Assembly (NCBI RefSeq): GCF_020217485.1
Contig: NZ_JAEKMI010000002.1
Coordinates: 62,001 to 126,000 of the forward strand
Reading direction: 5' to 3'
Source: Mycobacterium sp. WUMAC-067
GTDB taxonomy: Bacteria > Actinomycetota > Actinomycetes > Mycobacteriales > Mycobacteriaceae
Length of the DNA stretch: 64,000 bases
Part shown: positions 36,709 to 46,821 of the stretch, piece by piece
Numbering within the stretch: the stretch's first letter is position 1
How the letters are laid out: each line of letters opens with the position of its first letter
Position numbers and translations under genes: made by a program
Notes under the pieces: generated by a model
Told to the model about the DNA's origin: nothing
Seen by the model: only the letters and a program-made list of their open reading frames with translations
Database searches by the model: none

Positions 36709-37218
36709 ATGCGGCCGAGGTTTCGGGTAGTTGCGGTGCTCACTGCCGTGACTGCCTCGGTCGCCGGTACACCCGCTGTCGGCGCGCACGCGGTGTCGCC
36801 GTCGTGGAACGGCAAATACTCACTGGTGCGGTATGCAGCCGGCAAATCCGGCACCAGCGTCGCCGCGACGCAAGCCGAACCGACGTTCAGCGCCGACTAC
36901 GTCTTCACCACCGCATGCTCGTCGGGCACGTGCGTGGCCACCGCGACCAACGGCCCCATGCCCAAGAATCCGACCCTTCCCCAGCCGTCGCATTACACCT
37001 GGGATGGGGCGAAATGGGTGGAGCGCTTCGACTTCCAGTGGGATTGCTATATGGGAGACGGCGTGCAGAAGGTGTGGGCCCCGGCGCGATCCTGGGCCTT
37101 CTACACACCGCAGGCGGACGGATCGTTGCGCGGGCTCTGGCACACCGACATCAACGGCGGCCCGTGCGGCGGGACCGTCGAGATGCCGGTGGCGGCGTTT
37201 GCCGCCGAGCGGGGCTGA
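36709..37218 (+). CDS. Secreted protein of the Rv2253 type
   Basis: 169 residues. Sec signal peptide: MRPRFR, a hydrophobic core, cleavage near AVGAHA (about residue 27). The mature part has SWNGKYSL, KSGTSVAA, YTWDGAKWV, FQWDCYMGDG, WHTDINGGPCGG and VEMPVA, which match the M. tuberculosis secreted protein Rv2253 as recalled, including four Cys (TACSSGTC, WDC, GPC). Function unknown; presumably extracellular with disulfides. Convergent with the next gene, 15 bases apart. Confidence 0.8.
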   Translation: MRPRFRVVAVLTAVTASVAGTPAVGAHAVSPSWNGKYSLVRYAAGKSGTSVAATQAEPTFSADYVFTTACSSGTCVATATNGPMPKNPTLPQPSHYTWDGAKWVERFDFQWDCYMGDGVQKVWAPARSWAFYTPQADGSLRGLWHTDINGGPCGGTVEMPVAAFAAERG

Positions 37219-37233
37219 CGAAGACGCCGTCGA

Positions 37234-37905
37234 TCAGTCCGGCGGCGCGCTGGTCATGGAGGCGATGTAATAAATCTCGTGACCGGTGGGATAGCCACCA
37301 CCGTCGGTGGCGATGTGAACGTGGTCGTAGTGGTCGGCGGTTTCTGAGCCCAAGTCGGCCATCCAGTTTCCCCCGCCGACGCCCGGGTAGATCTTCTGCC
37401 GCCAGATGACGTGGTTGATTCCCCACCGCTTCGCATTTGCCAGCGCATACCCGGCGATCTGATTGCCGAGCTCGATGCCCTCCGGGGTGTGGAAGTTCGG
37501 GATCATCACGTCGATCGCCAACCCCTTGGGATGCCACGGCAGCGGGTCTTCCCGATACCCGTAGATGGTCTTGATCTGGGGGAAGAGCACGCCGATGGCA
37601 CGGGCCGCCCAGATGGTCTTGACCTGCAGCCGATCCTCGGACGCGACGCCGCGGGGTAGCGGGAGCTGGAATTGCTGACCGGCGGAAGGCGCGGGGGGCG
37701 CCAGCGCGGTCAGCGCCTCCAACTCGGCCGGACTGGCGGTGCGCGGCGCGCCGGGTGGCGGAGTCGCCGCGGTGGAGGTGGTGGGGGTCGCTGCCGGGGT
37801 CTCGACGCAGCACCGCGGCTTGGTGCCCTGGGCGTGGATCATGGCGGCGGAGACGACGAGCGACGCCGCGATCGCCAGCCATCGGCCACTGCCCTTAGCG
37901 AACAC
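37234..37905 (-). CDS. Membrane-anchored protein with a D-Ala-D-Ala peptidase-fold-like domain
   Basis: 223 residues from GTG 37905, chosen because GGGGG lies about 5 bases upstream; GTG 37917 and a frame open to 38031 are alternatives. One N-terminal hydrophobic helix (GRWLAIAASLVVSAAMIHA), a Pro/Thr/Ala linker, then a domain with HPKGLAIDVMIPN and ADHYDHVHIATDGG. The spaced His...Asp and HxH pairs resemble zinc peptidoglycan peptidases, but related actinobacterial domains are not proven enzymes. Expected location is outside the membrane. Peptidoglycan-linked activity is inference. Confidence 0.7.
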   Translation of the reverse strand: MFAKGSGRWLAIAASLVVSAAMIHAQGTKPRCCVETPAATPTTSTAATPPPGAPRTASPAELEALTALAPPAPSAGQQFQLPLPRGVASEDRLQVKTIWAARAIGVLFPQIKTIYGYREDPLPWHPKGLAIDVMIPNFHTPEGIELGNQIAGYALANAKRWGINHVIWRQKIYPGVGGGNWMADLGSETADHYDHVHIATDGGGYPTGHEIYYIASMTSAPPD

Positions 37906-38090
37906 CTTCGCCCCCACGACCAGCAGCTTAACGTCGTCTGTGACCTGTGGGGCGAGGTTTTCAGAAGACTGGCGCGCGAAGCGTCGTTCAAGCAAATGAC
38001 CGTCTCGGCGACGGCAGAAGTGGGTAAACAACGCACTAGCGCGCGGAGTTCACGTTCGAGAGCGAGTCACCGGTCGAAAGGCGGCAGCAC

Positions 38091-38432
38091 ATGGTTCGTC
38101 ACGAGGGAGGCCGATGGGACGTCGGAATCAAGGATGCCGCGGTCTACGTCGAACGTATTTCTGACAGCGACGAGCGCCTCTTCGAGGATTCGTTGGCCGC
38201 TGAGGAGGCCCGCGACCTAGCCGGGCTGCTGACCAAGTATGCGGACAAGCTCGACGAGGCGAAGGATTCCGACAAGGCCAAGGAGGCCGAGGAATCCGAG
38301 GAATCCGAGGACTCGGAGAAGTCCGATAAGTCCGACGGGTCGGAGGACTCCGACGGATCCGACAAGTCCGACGGCTCAGAGGACTCCGACGAATCAGACA
38401 AGTCCAAGGGGTCGGAGGACTCCGACAACTGA
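38091..38432 (+). CDS. Small protein with acidic Ser/Asp repeat tail
   Basis: 113 residues from ATG 38091 with AAGG upstream. Residues 1-58 look like a compact small domain (GGRWDVGIKDAAVYVERISDSDERLFED then an Ala/Leu helix). Residues 59-113 are only Asp, Glu, Ser, Lys and Gly in a repeating pattern such as SDKSDGSEDSDG, encoded by short repeats of TCCGAC and GAGGACTCCGAC (about 38290-38430). The tail must be disordered and strongly charged. Function unknown; the DNA repeat is prone to length change. Confidence 0.65.
   Translation: MVRHEGGRWDVGIKDAAVYVERISDSDERLFEDSLAAEEARDLAGLLTKYADKLDEAKDSDKAKEAEESEESEDSEKSDKSDGSEDSDGSDKSDGSEDSDESDKSKGSEDSDN
38285..38430 (+). repeat. Short tandem coding repeats for the Ser/Asp tail
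   Basis: Degenerate 6-mers and longer units (TCCGAC, GAGGACTCCGAC, AAGTCCGACGG) recur through the 3' half of the gene. The copies are imperfect, which suggests old expansion followed by drift. Confidence 0.6.
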
Positions 38433-38498
38433 CGACCTGAGCTGGTTAACCGCGCACGCTATAACGTTGTTGCGCAGTGCAATACCTCGTGAGAGAAG

Positions 38499-39671
38499 TC
38501 AGCCTCGTCGCCCGGCCCGCTCGGCGAATGCGTCGAGCGCGGCCAGCACTTCAGGAGAACGCCACACTCGGTTGCGGGGTCCACTGGCCGTTTCGACAAG
38601 GATTCCCGCCTCGGTGAGCGGGTTGAGGTAGCGGTGAGCGTTGGTGGATTCGATGCCGAGCTCCTGTGCCAGGAGCGCAGCGTTGACGACCGGGCGGCGG
38701 GGCAACAAATCGGCGACCTTCCACACCGCCGAGTCGGACCGCGCGGTGATCACATCGTTCCAGCTCTCCCGGATCCCGCGAATTTCGACGACCAGCTGAC
38801 GCCCGTTCGCGATAGCCAGGACGCTGGCGTTGGAGAAGCGCTCGACAATCGGGGCGGCATCACCGTCGCGGTACGCGGTGAGAGCGGCGAAGTAGGAGTC
38901 GGTGTCGGCCAGCAGCCCTGCCGAGACCGGGACCGTCACCTGGTGGGTCAAACCTTTGTTGCGCAGCATGGCTTGCACCAGTGCCCGGCCCGTGCGTCCG
39001 TTTCCGTCGGTAAACGGGTGAATGGCCTCGAACTGCGCGTGGGCCACTGCGATCTGCGGCAGCGCGGGGACATCGGCGCGCTGCGCGAACGTGAGCAGGT
39101 CATCAATGGCCCCGGGGATTCGCTCGTGGCGCGGCCCGACGAATGTCGCGCCGATGGGAGTGGATCCACCGCCGATCCATACCGGCTCGGTGCGGAATTC
39201 GCCTGGGGTATGGCGCGGCTCGTTGGCCATCAATGCACGGTGCATCGCCAAAATGGCGTTGGAGTCAACAGTGTCGGACAGGGCGATCGCTGCTTGCATC
39301 GCGGCCGTGTTGGCGACGATCATTTCGGCGTTTCTCTTCGCCTTGCCGCCGGGCAGCTCGGCCTCGGCGATGGCTCGAGACGATGCGGTCAGGTTTTCGA
39401 TTTGCGAGCTGGCGGCGGATTCCGACCGCATCAAAACGGCGGCAAATGGTGCGATCTCGCCTCCGAGCTCGGCGTCAAAACGCGTGATCTCGCGGCTGGC
39501 GGATTCGGCCTCCGCCAACACGGACGGCGGCAAGTCCAGGATCAGGTCGGCAACGTTGGCCGGCACTGCCGGGTGGTACGTGCCGTACTTCGGCCGCGCC
39601 GCGTTCGCATACCGCGTCCCCTGTGGTTCCCAACGAACATGTTCGTGAGTGACCGGCTGAAGTGAAGTCAT
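38499..39671 (-). CDS. Fic-domain AMP-transferase with N-terminal inhibitory motif and C-terminal winged helix
   Basis: 390 residues from ATG 39671. The Fic motif HPFTDGNGRTGR (about residue 215) is complete: catalytic His, Asp/Gly/Asn anion hole and both Arg. An N-terminal SSQIEN (about 88-93) fits the (S/T)xxxE(G/N) inhibitory helix, giving a class II, self-inhibited enzyme. The C-terminal approximately 80 residues (VWKVADLLPRRPVVNAALLAQELGI...) form a winged helix as in Fic/DOC proteins that also bind DNA. Expected to transfer AMP to a protein target. Repeats over its start (39660-39736) suggest autoregulation. No antitoxin gene is adjacent. Confidence 0.9.
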   Translation of the reverse strand: MTSLQPVTHEHVRWEPQGTRYANAARPKYGTYHPAVPANVADLILDLPPSVLAEAESASREITRFDAELGGEIAPFAAVLMRSESAASSQIENLTASSRAIAEAELPGGKAKRNAEMIVANTAAMQAAIALSDTVDSNAILAMHRALMANEPRHTPGEFRTEPVWIGGGSTPIGATFVGPRHERIPGAIDDLLTFAQRADVPALPQIAVAHAQFEAIHPFTDGNGRTGRALVQAMLRNKGLTHQVTVPVSAGLLADTDSYFAALTAYRDGDAAPIVERFSNASVLAIANGRQLVVEIRGIRESWNDVITARSDSAVWKVADLLPRRPVVNAALLAQELGIESTNAHRYLNPLTEAGILVETASGPRNRVWRSPEVLAALDAFAERAGRRG

Positions 39672-39736
39672 TGGTCCCAGTTAACCTCACTTGCGCGGTT
39701 AAGTGAAGTCAATGGTGGTGGTAGACGTCACTTAAC
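39660..39736. promoter_or_regulatory. Operator-like repeats over the Fic gene start
   Basis: Two direct repeats, AAGTGAAGTCATTGGT (39660-39675, over the start codon) and AAGTGAAGTCAATGGT (39701-39716), agree at 15 of 16 positions, 41 bases apart. In addition GTTAAGTGA (39698-39706) and TCACTTAAC (39728-39736) form a perfect 9-bp inverted repeat, and TCACTT recurs at 39687-39692. This density of one half-site (TTAAGTGA) marks a likely repressor binding region. Confidence 0.6.
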
Positions 39737-39861
39737 AGATCTGGTGCGTCAAGCGCGTGCGATCTCGGCGCCTTAGCGCAATTGTTGTGCCGAGCTGACA
39801 GCGGCGACGAAGTCGAATCACACCTCACAGCAAAACCATGCCTGAAGTGCGGTGACACTGG

Positions 39862-39934
39862 TGCCCCCGGCAGGATTCGAACCTGCGGCCTTCTGCTCCG
39901 GAGGCAGACGCTCTATCCCCTGAGCTACGGGGGC
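39862..39934 (-). tRNA. tRNA-Arg (anticodon CCG)
   Basis: A 73-nt cloverleaf on the minus strand: acceptor GCCCCCG/CGGGGGC, D arm GCTC/GAGC, anticodon stem TCTGC/GCAGA with loop CTCCGGA giving anticodon CCG (reads CGG, Arg), a 5-base variable loop, T arm GCAGG/CCTGC with TTCGAAT, discriminator A. The 3' CCA is not encoded. It lies before argS, divergent, as a tRNA-Arg does in M. tuberculosis as recalled. Such genes can serve as phage attachment sites, but no integrase is near. Confidence 0.96.
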
Positions 39935-40049
39935 GCTACAACTTTGTTGCTGCACCATTGGGCTCCGACAGACTAACGCATCGAGGCGGCTGCCCCGCCA
40001 CCGCAATGGATTCGGGGCGCGGGCGCCCCAGCCAATAGGATGGACGCTC

Positions 40050-41702
40050 GTGACCCCCGCTGACCTCGCTGAGCTGCTCAAAAACACCGCCGCCGCGGTG
40101 CTGGCCGAGCGTGGGCTGGACGCTGCCGTGCTGCCGCCGACCGTGACCGTGGAGCGGCCCCGCAACCCCGAGCACGGCGATTACGCCAGCAACCTGGCGA
40201 TGCAGCTGGGCAAAAAAGTGGGCGCCAACCCCCGCGAGCTCGCCGGATGGCTCGCCGAAGCACTCGCGCAGGCCGACGGCGTCGCGTCGGCGGAGGTGGC
40301 GGGGCCGGGCTTCATCAACATGCGCCTCGAGGCGTCGGCGCAGGCGGTCGTCGTCAACAACGTCATCGGCGCCGGCGCTCGCTACGGCCACTCCGACGCG
40401 CTGGCCGGCCAGCACATCAACCTGGAATTCGTCTCGGCCAACCCGACCGGACCGATCCACATCGGCGGAACCCGCTGGGCCGCGGTCGGCGACGCGCTGG
40501 GCCGGCTGCTGTCCACCCAGGGCGCCGACGTGGTGCGCGAATACTATTTCAACGACCACGGCGCCCAGATCGACCGCTTCGCCAGCTCGCTGATCGCCTC
40601 CGCCAAAGGCGAACCCACCCCGGAAGACGGCTACGCGGGCGCCTACATCAACGACATCGCCGCCCAGATCATGCAGAAGGCGCCCGACGCGCTGAGCCTG
40701 CCCGACGCCGAGATGCACGAGACCTTCCGCGCCATCGGCGTCGACCTGATGTTCACCCACATCAAGGAGTCGTTGCACGAATTCGGCACCGACTTCGACG
40801 TCTACACCCACGAAGACGCCATGCACACCAGCGGCCGGGTCGACCAGGCCCTCGCCAAGCTGCGTGAGACCGGCAACATCTACGAGAAGGACGGCGCAAC
40901 ATGGTTGCGCGCCAGCGCCTTTGGTGATGACAAGGATCGCGTCGTGATCAAGAGCGACGGGAAGCCCGCCTATATCGCCGGGGACATCGCCTATTACCTG
41001 GACAAGCGGCAACGCGGCTTCGACCTGTGCATCTACATGCTCGGGGCCGACCACCACGGGTACATCGCCCGCCTCAAGGCCGTGGCCGCCGCCCTCGGCG
41101 ACGACCCGGCCACCGTCGAGGTGCTCATCGGCCAGATGGTCAATTTGGTCCGCGACGGCCAGCCGGTCCGGATGAGCAAGCGCGCGGGAACCGTGCTCAC
41201 GCTCGACGACCTGGTCGAGGCGATCGGCGTCGACGCCGCGCGCTACAGCCTGATCCGGTCCTCGGTGGACACCCCGATCGACATCGACCTGGCGCTGTGG
41301 TCGTCGGCGTCCAACGAAAACCCGGTCTATTACGTGCAATACGCGCACGCCCGGCTCTCGGCGCTGGCCCGCAACGCCGCCCAACTCGGCCTGATTCCCG
41401 ACACCGGGAACCTCGGGCTGCTCAGCCACGACAAGGAGGGGACGCTGCTGCGCACCCTCGGCGAATTCCCCCGGGTGCTCACCACGGCGTCGTCCCTGCG
41501 CGAACCGCACCGGATCTGCCGCTATCTGGAAGACCTCGCCGGCGACTACCACCGGTTCTACGACTCCTGCCGGGTGCTGCCGCAGGGCGACGAGCAGCCC
41601 ACCGATCTGCACACCGCGCGCCTGGCGCTGTGCCAGGCGACCCGCCAGGTGATCGCCAACGGCCTGGCGATACTCGGCGTCACTGCCCCGGAGCGAATGT
41701 GA
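40050..41702 (+). CDS. argS: Arginyl-tRNA synthetase
   Basis: 550 residues from GTG 40050, the length recalled for M. tuberculosis ArgS. Class I synthetase: [10 protein letters not shown] is the HIGH-type motif, VRMSKRAG the KMSKS motif, with the N-terminal tRNA D-loop-binding domain (1-110) and C-terminal DALR anticodon-binding domain (about 430-550). Charges tRNA-Arg, including the tRNA encoded 115 bases upstream on the other strand. Overlaps lysA by 4 bases (GTGA), heading an operon of tRNA charging and Asp-family amino acid synthesis. Confidence 0.96.
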   Translation: MTPADLAELLKNTAAAVLAERGLDAAVLPPTVTVERPRNPEHGDYASNLAMQLGKKVGANPRELAGWLAEALAQADGVASAEVAGPGFINMRLEASAQAVVVNNVIGAGARYGHSDALAGQHINLEFVSANPTGPIHIGGTRWAAVGDALGRLLSTQGADVVREYYFNDHGAQIDRFASSLIASAKGEPTPEDGYAGAYINDIAAQIMQKAPDALSLPDAEMHETFRAIGVDLMFTHIKESLHEFGTDFDVYTHEDAMHTSGRVDQALAKLRETGNIYEKDGATWLRASAFGDDKDRVVIKSDGKPAYIAGDIAYYLDKRQRGFDLCIYMLGADHHGYIARLKAVAAALGDDPATVEVLIGQMVNLVRDGQPVRMSKRAGTVLTLDDLVEAIGVDAARYSLIRSSVDTPIDIDLALWSSASNENPVYYVQYAHARLSALARNAAQLGLIPDTGNLGLLSHDKEGTLLRTLGEFPRVLTTASSLREPHRICRYLEDLAGDYHRFYDSCRVLPQGDEQPTDLHTARLALCQATRQVIANGLAILGVTAPERM

Positions 41703-43117
41703 ACGTTCATCCCGCCGGTCCCCGGCACGCCGAAGAGACCCGTCACGCCGAAAGCCCGCCACGACCGCAGTCGGCCGAGGAGCTGCTGCTGCTGGCGCCA
41801 AACGTGTGGCCGCGCAACACGACTCGCGATGAGGCCGGCGTCGCCAGCATCGCGGGCGTCGCGGTGACCGACCTCGCCCAGGAGTACGGGACCCCGCTGT
41901 TCGTCGTCGACGAGGACGACTTCCGTTCCCGCTGCCGCGAGATTGCGTCGGCGTTCGGTGGGGGCAAGAACGTGCACTATGCCGCCAAGGCCTTTCTGTG
42001 CAGCGAGATAGCACGCTGGATCGACGAGGAAGGCCTGTCGCTCGACGTGTGCACCGGCGGCGAGTTGGCCGTCGCGCTGCACGCCAACTTCCCGCCGGAG
42101 CGGACCACCTTCCACGGCAACAACAAGTCGGTCGCGGAGTTGACCGCGGCGGTCAAAGCCGGTGTCGGCCATGTGGTTTTGGACTCGATGACCGAGATCG
42201 AGCGTCTCAATGTCATTGCCGGGGAGGCGGGCATCGTCCAGGACGTCTTCGTCCGTCTCACCGTCGGCGTCGAGGCGCACACCCACGAGTTCATCTCGAC
42301 CGCGCACGAGGACCAGAAGTTCGGGCTGTCCGTGGCCAGCGGGGCGGCGTTGGCCGCCGTCGGCCGGGTATTCGAAACCGAACACCTGCGGGTGGTCGGT
42401 CTGCACAGCCATATCGGTTCGCAGATCTTCGATGTCGCCGGCTTCGAACTCGCCGCGCGCCGCGTCCTCGGACTGCTGCACGAGGCCGTCGAGCAGTTCG
42501 GTGTCGAGAAGACCGCGCAGATCTCCACAGTGGACCTCGGTGGCGGACTTGGTATTTCGTACCTGGCGGCGGACGACCCCCCACCGATGGGAGAGCTGGC
42601 CGCCAAGCTGAGCGCAATCGTCAAGAACGAGTCAGCGGCGGTCGGGCTGCCGACACCGCGCCTGGTGGTCGAGCCCGGACGCGCCATCGCGGGACCCGGC
42701 ACCATCACCCTCTACGAGGTGGGCACGGTCAAGGACGTGGATGTCAGCGCCACCGCACACCGGCGTTACGTCAGCGTCGACGGCGGCATGAGCGACAACA
42801 TCCGCACCGCGCTCTACGACGCGCAATATGACGCCAGGCTGGTCTCCCGGCTCAGCGATGCGCCCGCGGAGCTGGCGCGCGTCGTCGGAAAGCATTGCGA
42901 GAGCGGCGATATCGTCGTGCGCGACACCTGGGTGCCCGGCGACCTGCACCCCGGCGACCTGATCGGGGTGGCCGCCACCGGCGCCTACTGTTATTCGTTG
43001 TCGAGTCGTTACAACATGATCTGCCGGCCCGCCGTCGTCGCGGTGCGCGACGGGTGCGCGCGCCTGGTCCTGCGCCGCGAGACGGTCGACGATCTACTGA
43101 GTCTGGAAGTGAGGTGA
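41699..43117 (+). CDS. lysA: Diaminopimelate decarboxylase
   Basis: 472 residues from GTG 41699, overlapping the argS TGA. Fold type III PLP enzyme: HYAAKAFLC holds the PLP Lys, GLHSHIGSQ and [10 protein letters not shown] bind phosphate, [11 protein letters not shown] is the conserved Cys block, and [14 protein letters not shown] closes the active site. Converts meso-diaminopimelate to lysine, the last step of lysine synthesis. The first about 25 residues are extra compared with M. tuberculosis LysA (447 residues as recalled) and rich in Pro, His and Glu, so translation could begin further in; the overlap supports the given start. Confidence 0.95.
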   Translation: MNVHPAGPRHAEETRHAESPPRPQSAEELLLLAPNVWPRNTTRDEAGVASIAGVAVTDLAQEYGTPLFVVDEDDFRSRCREIASAFGGGKNVHYAAKAFLCSEIARWIDEEGLSLDVCTGGELAVALHANFPPERTTFHGNNKSVAELTAAVKAGVGHVVLDSMTEIERLNVIAGEAGIVQDVFVRLTVGVEAHTHEFISTAHEDQKFGLSVASGAALAAVGRVFETEHLRVVGLHSHIGSQIFDVAGFELAARRVLGLLHEAVEQFGVEKTAQISTVDLGGGLGISYLAADDPPPMGELAAKLSAIVKNESAAVGLPTPRLVVEPGRAIAGPGTITLYEVGTVKDVDVSATAHRRYVSVDGGMSDNIRTALYDAQYDARLVSRLSDAPAELARVVGKHCESGDIVVRDTWVPGDLHPGDLIGVAATGAYCYSLSSRYNMICRPAVVAVRDGCARLVLRRETVDDLLSLEVR

Positions 43118-43120
43118 ACT

Positions 43121-44446
43121 GTGCCCCGTGACGAAAAGCCGGTCGGTGTAGCGGTACTCGGGTTGGGCAACGTCGGAAGCGAAGTTGTCCGAATCATCGA
43201 GGACAGCGCCGATGACCTCGCGGCTCGTGTCGGTGCGCCCCTGGTGCTGCGCGGCGTCGGAGTGCGCCGCGTCGCCGACGACCGCGGCGTTCCCGCCGAG
43301 CTGCTCACCGACGACATCGAAGGGCTCGCCGCACGCGACGACGTCGACATCGTCGTGGAGCTCATGGGGCCGGTCGAGCCATCTCGCAAGGCCATCCTGT
43401 GCGCCCTCGAGCACGGCAAATCGGTCGTCACGGCGAACAAGGCGCTGCTGTCCGTCTCCACCGGCGAGTTGGCGCAGGCGGCCGAAAGCGCGCATGTCGA
43501 CTTGTATTTCGAAGCCGCCGTCGCGGGCGCCATTCCCGTCATCCGGCCGCTCACCCAGTCGCTGGCCGGCGACACGGTGTTGCGGGTCGCCGGCATCGTC
43601 AACGGCACCACGAACTACATCTTGTCCGCGATGGACAGCACCGGCGCCGACTACGGCACAGCGCTGGCCGAAGCCAGCGCGCTGGGCTACGCCGAGGCCG
43701 ACCCCACCGCCGACGTCGAGGGCTACGACGCCGCCGCCAAGGCCGCGATCCTGGCGTCCATCGCCTTCCACACCCGCGTGACCGCCGACGACGTCTATCG
43801 CGAAGGCATCACCAAAGTCACCCCGGCCGACTTCGAATCCGCCCGGGCGTTGGGCTGCACCATCAAGCTGCTGTCCATCTGCGAGCGCATCGCGGGCGAC
43901 GATGGCCAGGAACGGGTTTCGGCCCGCGTCTATCCGGCGCTGGTGCCGTTGGCGCATCCGCTGGCCTCGGTCAGCGGCGCATTCAACGCGGTCGTGGTCG
44001 AGGCCAAGGCCTCCGGAAGGCTGATGTTCTACGGCCAGGGCGCCGGCGGTGCGCCGACCGCGTCCGCGGTGGCCGGTGACTTGGTGATGGCCGCACGCAA
44101 CCGGGTGCTGGGTAGCCGCGGACCCAGGGAATCCAAATACGCCCAACTCCCCGTGGCCCCAATGGGTCTCATCTCCACGCGCTACTACGTCAGCATGAAC
44201 GTGGCGGACAGGCCCGGTGTGCTGTCCTCGGTGGCAGCCGAATTCGCCAAGCGCGAGGTCAGCATCGCCGAGGTGCGACAGGAGGGCGTCGCGGACGAAG
44301 GCGGACGACGGGTGGGGGCCCGGATCGTCGTGGTCACCCACCGCGCCACGGACGCCGCGCTGTCCGAAACGGTCGACGCCCTCGCCGATCTCGATGCCGT
44401 GCAGAACGTGGCAAGCGTGCTGCGACTGGAAGGGACCACCCTATGA
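43121..44446 (+). CDS. thrA: Homoserine dehydrogenase
   Basis: 441 residues from GTG 43121 with GAGG 7 bases upstream; same length as M. tuberculosis ThrA (also called hom). NAD(P)-binding [22 protein letters not shown], catalytic [11 protein letters not shown] and [21 protein letters not shown]. Residues about 355-430 are an ACT domain ([21 protein letters not shown]), normally the threonine feedback site. Reduces aspartate semialdehyde to homoserine. Overlaps thrC by 4 bases (ATGA). Confidence 0.96.
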   Translation: MPRDEKPVGVAVLGLGNVGSEVVRIIEDSADDLAARVGAPLVLRGVGVRRVADDRGVPAELLTDDIEGLAARDDVDIVVELMGPVEPSRKAILCALEHGKSVVTANKALLSVSTGELAQAAESAHVDLYFEAAVAGAIPVIRPLTQSLAGDTVLRVAGIVNGTTNYILSAMDSTGADYGTALAEASALGYAEADPTADVEGYDAAAKAAILASIAFHTRVTADDVYREGITKVTPADFESARALGCTIKLLSICERIAGDDGQERVSARVYPALVPLAHPLASVSGAFNAVVVEAKASGRLMFYGQGAGGAPTASAVAGDLVMAARNRVLGSRGPRESKYAQLPVAPMGLISTRYYVSMNVADRPGVLSSVAAEFAKREVSIAEVRQEGVADEGGRRVGARIVVVTHRATDAALSETVDALADLDAVQNVASVLRLEGTTL

Positions 44447-45524
44447 GCGCGCCGCGCACCGCCGTCCATCAGCCGTGGCCCGGCCTCATCGAGGCCTACC
44501 GGGACCGGTTGCCGGTGGGCGACGACTGGACCCCGGTCACCCTGCTCGAGGGTGGCACCCCGCTGATCGCGGCGACCCGCCTGTCGGAAAAGACCGGCTG
44601 CAGCGTTCATCTCAAGGTCGAGGGCCTCAATCCCACCGGCTCTTTCAAAGACCGGGGCATGACGATGGCGGTCACCGATGCGGTGGCACGCGGCCAGCAG
44701 GCCGTGTTGTGCGCCTCGACCGGCAACACCTCGGCGTCGGCGGCGGCGTATGCGGCCCGCGCCGGGATCACCTGTGCGGTGCTGATCCCGCAGGGCAAGA
44801 TCGCGATGGGCAAGCTGGCGCAGGCGGTCATGCACGGCGCCAAGATCATCCAGATCGACGGCAACTTCGACGACTGCCTGGAACTGGCCCGCAAGATGGC
44901 CGCCGACTTTCCGACGATCTCGTTGGTCAACTCGGTCAATCCGGTGCGCATCGAGGGCCAGAAGACGGCCGCGTTCGAGATCGTCGACGCGCTGGGCGTC
45001 GCGCCGGACGTGCACGCCCTTCCCGTCGGCAACGCGGGAAACATCACCGCGTACTGGAAGGGCTACACCGAATATCACCACGAGGGCCTGATCGAAAAGC
45101 TGCCGCGCATGCTGGGCACCCAGGCGGCCGGCGCCGCCCCCCTGGTGAACGGTGCGCCGGTCAAGAACCCGGAAACGATTGCGACCGCAATCCGCATCGG
45201 CGCCCCCGCGTCGTGGACGGCCGCGGTCGACGCGCAGCAGCAATCCAACGGCCGCTTCCTGGCGGCCACCGACGAGGAGATCCTGGCCGCCTACCACCTG
45301 GTGGCCGAATCCGAAGGTGTCTTCGTCGAGCCCGCCTCGGCGGCCAGCATCGCCGGTCTGCTCAAGGCCGTTGACGACGGCTGGGTGGCTCGCGGTTCGA
45401 CGGTCGTGTGCACGGTGACGGGCAATGGCCTCAAGGATCCCGATACGGCACTGCGGGATATGCCCACCGTGACTGCGCTGCCGGTCGATCCGGTCTTGGT
45501 GGTCGAAAAGCTGGGGCTGGCCTA

Positions 45525-45525
<1 letters not shown>
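44443..45525 (+). CDS. thrC: Threonine synthase
   Basis: 360 residues from ATG 44443. Fold type II PLP enzyme with the PLP Lys in [10 protein letters not shown] (about residue 69), [15 protein letters not shown], the phosphate-cradle [14 protein letters not shown] and [12 protein letters not shown]. Converts O-phosphohomoserine to threonine. The stop codon forms TAATG with the start of a 29-codon mini-ORF (45525-45614) that leads into thrB. The mini-ORF begins with a MIRU-like sequence. Confidence 0.96.
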
Positions 45526-46555
<1,030 letters not shown>

Positions 46556-46580
46556 TCAACAGCGTGGCCGGAGGGTTTGC

Positions 46581-46609
46581 TTGCTTCCAGCAGGGATGGG
46601 GGCTATCCT
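46581..46609 (+). promoter_or_regulatory. rho: Candidate rho promoter with long leader
   Basis: TTGCTT (46581-46586), 17 bases, TATCCT (46604-46609) is a fair SigA-type promoter. Transcription would start near 46616, leaving a leader of about 205 bases before GTG 46822. The 266-base gap has no gene. A long rho leader fits the autogenous control known for rho in other bacteria; no specific site is proved here. Confidence 0.5.
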
Positions 46610-46821
46610 CGGAGCCGTCCAGCAATCGCAGCATCTGCATCTGCATCCATACTGCCTTGCCGCTAGGACAACACCAATTCTTCTCGTGGACGAGGTTCGC
46701 CGTTTACTCCGCCGATCCAGGCGATCACCGTTGCAGAGTCGATGATTGGGCGCACTCGGCAATTTGGCTGAATGCAACGAACCCCCCTATGACGTGATCA
46801 GCGGGGGAAGAAAGGAACTCC

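Noticed and set aside
38285-38430. Possible CRISPR-like array
   Set aside because: The repeats are short, in frame and coding, with no unique spacers and no cas genes nearby.
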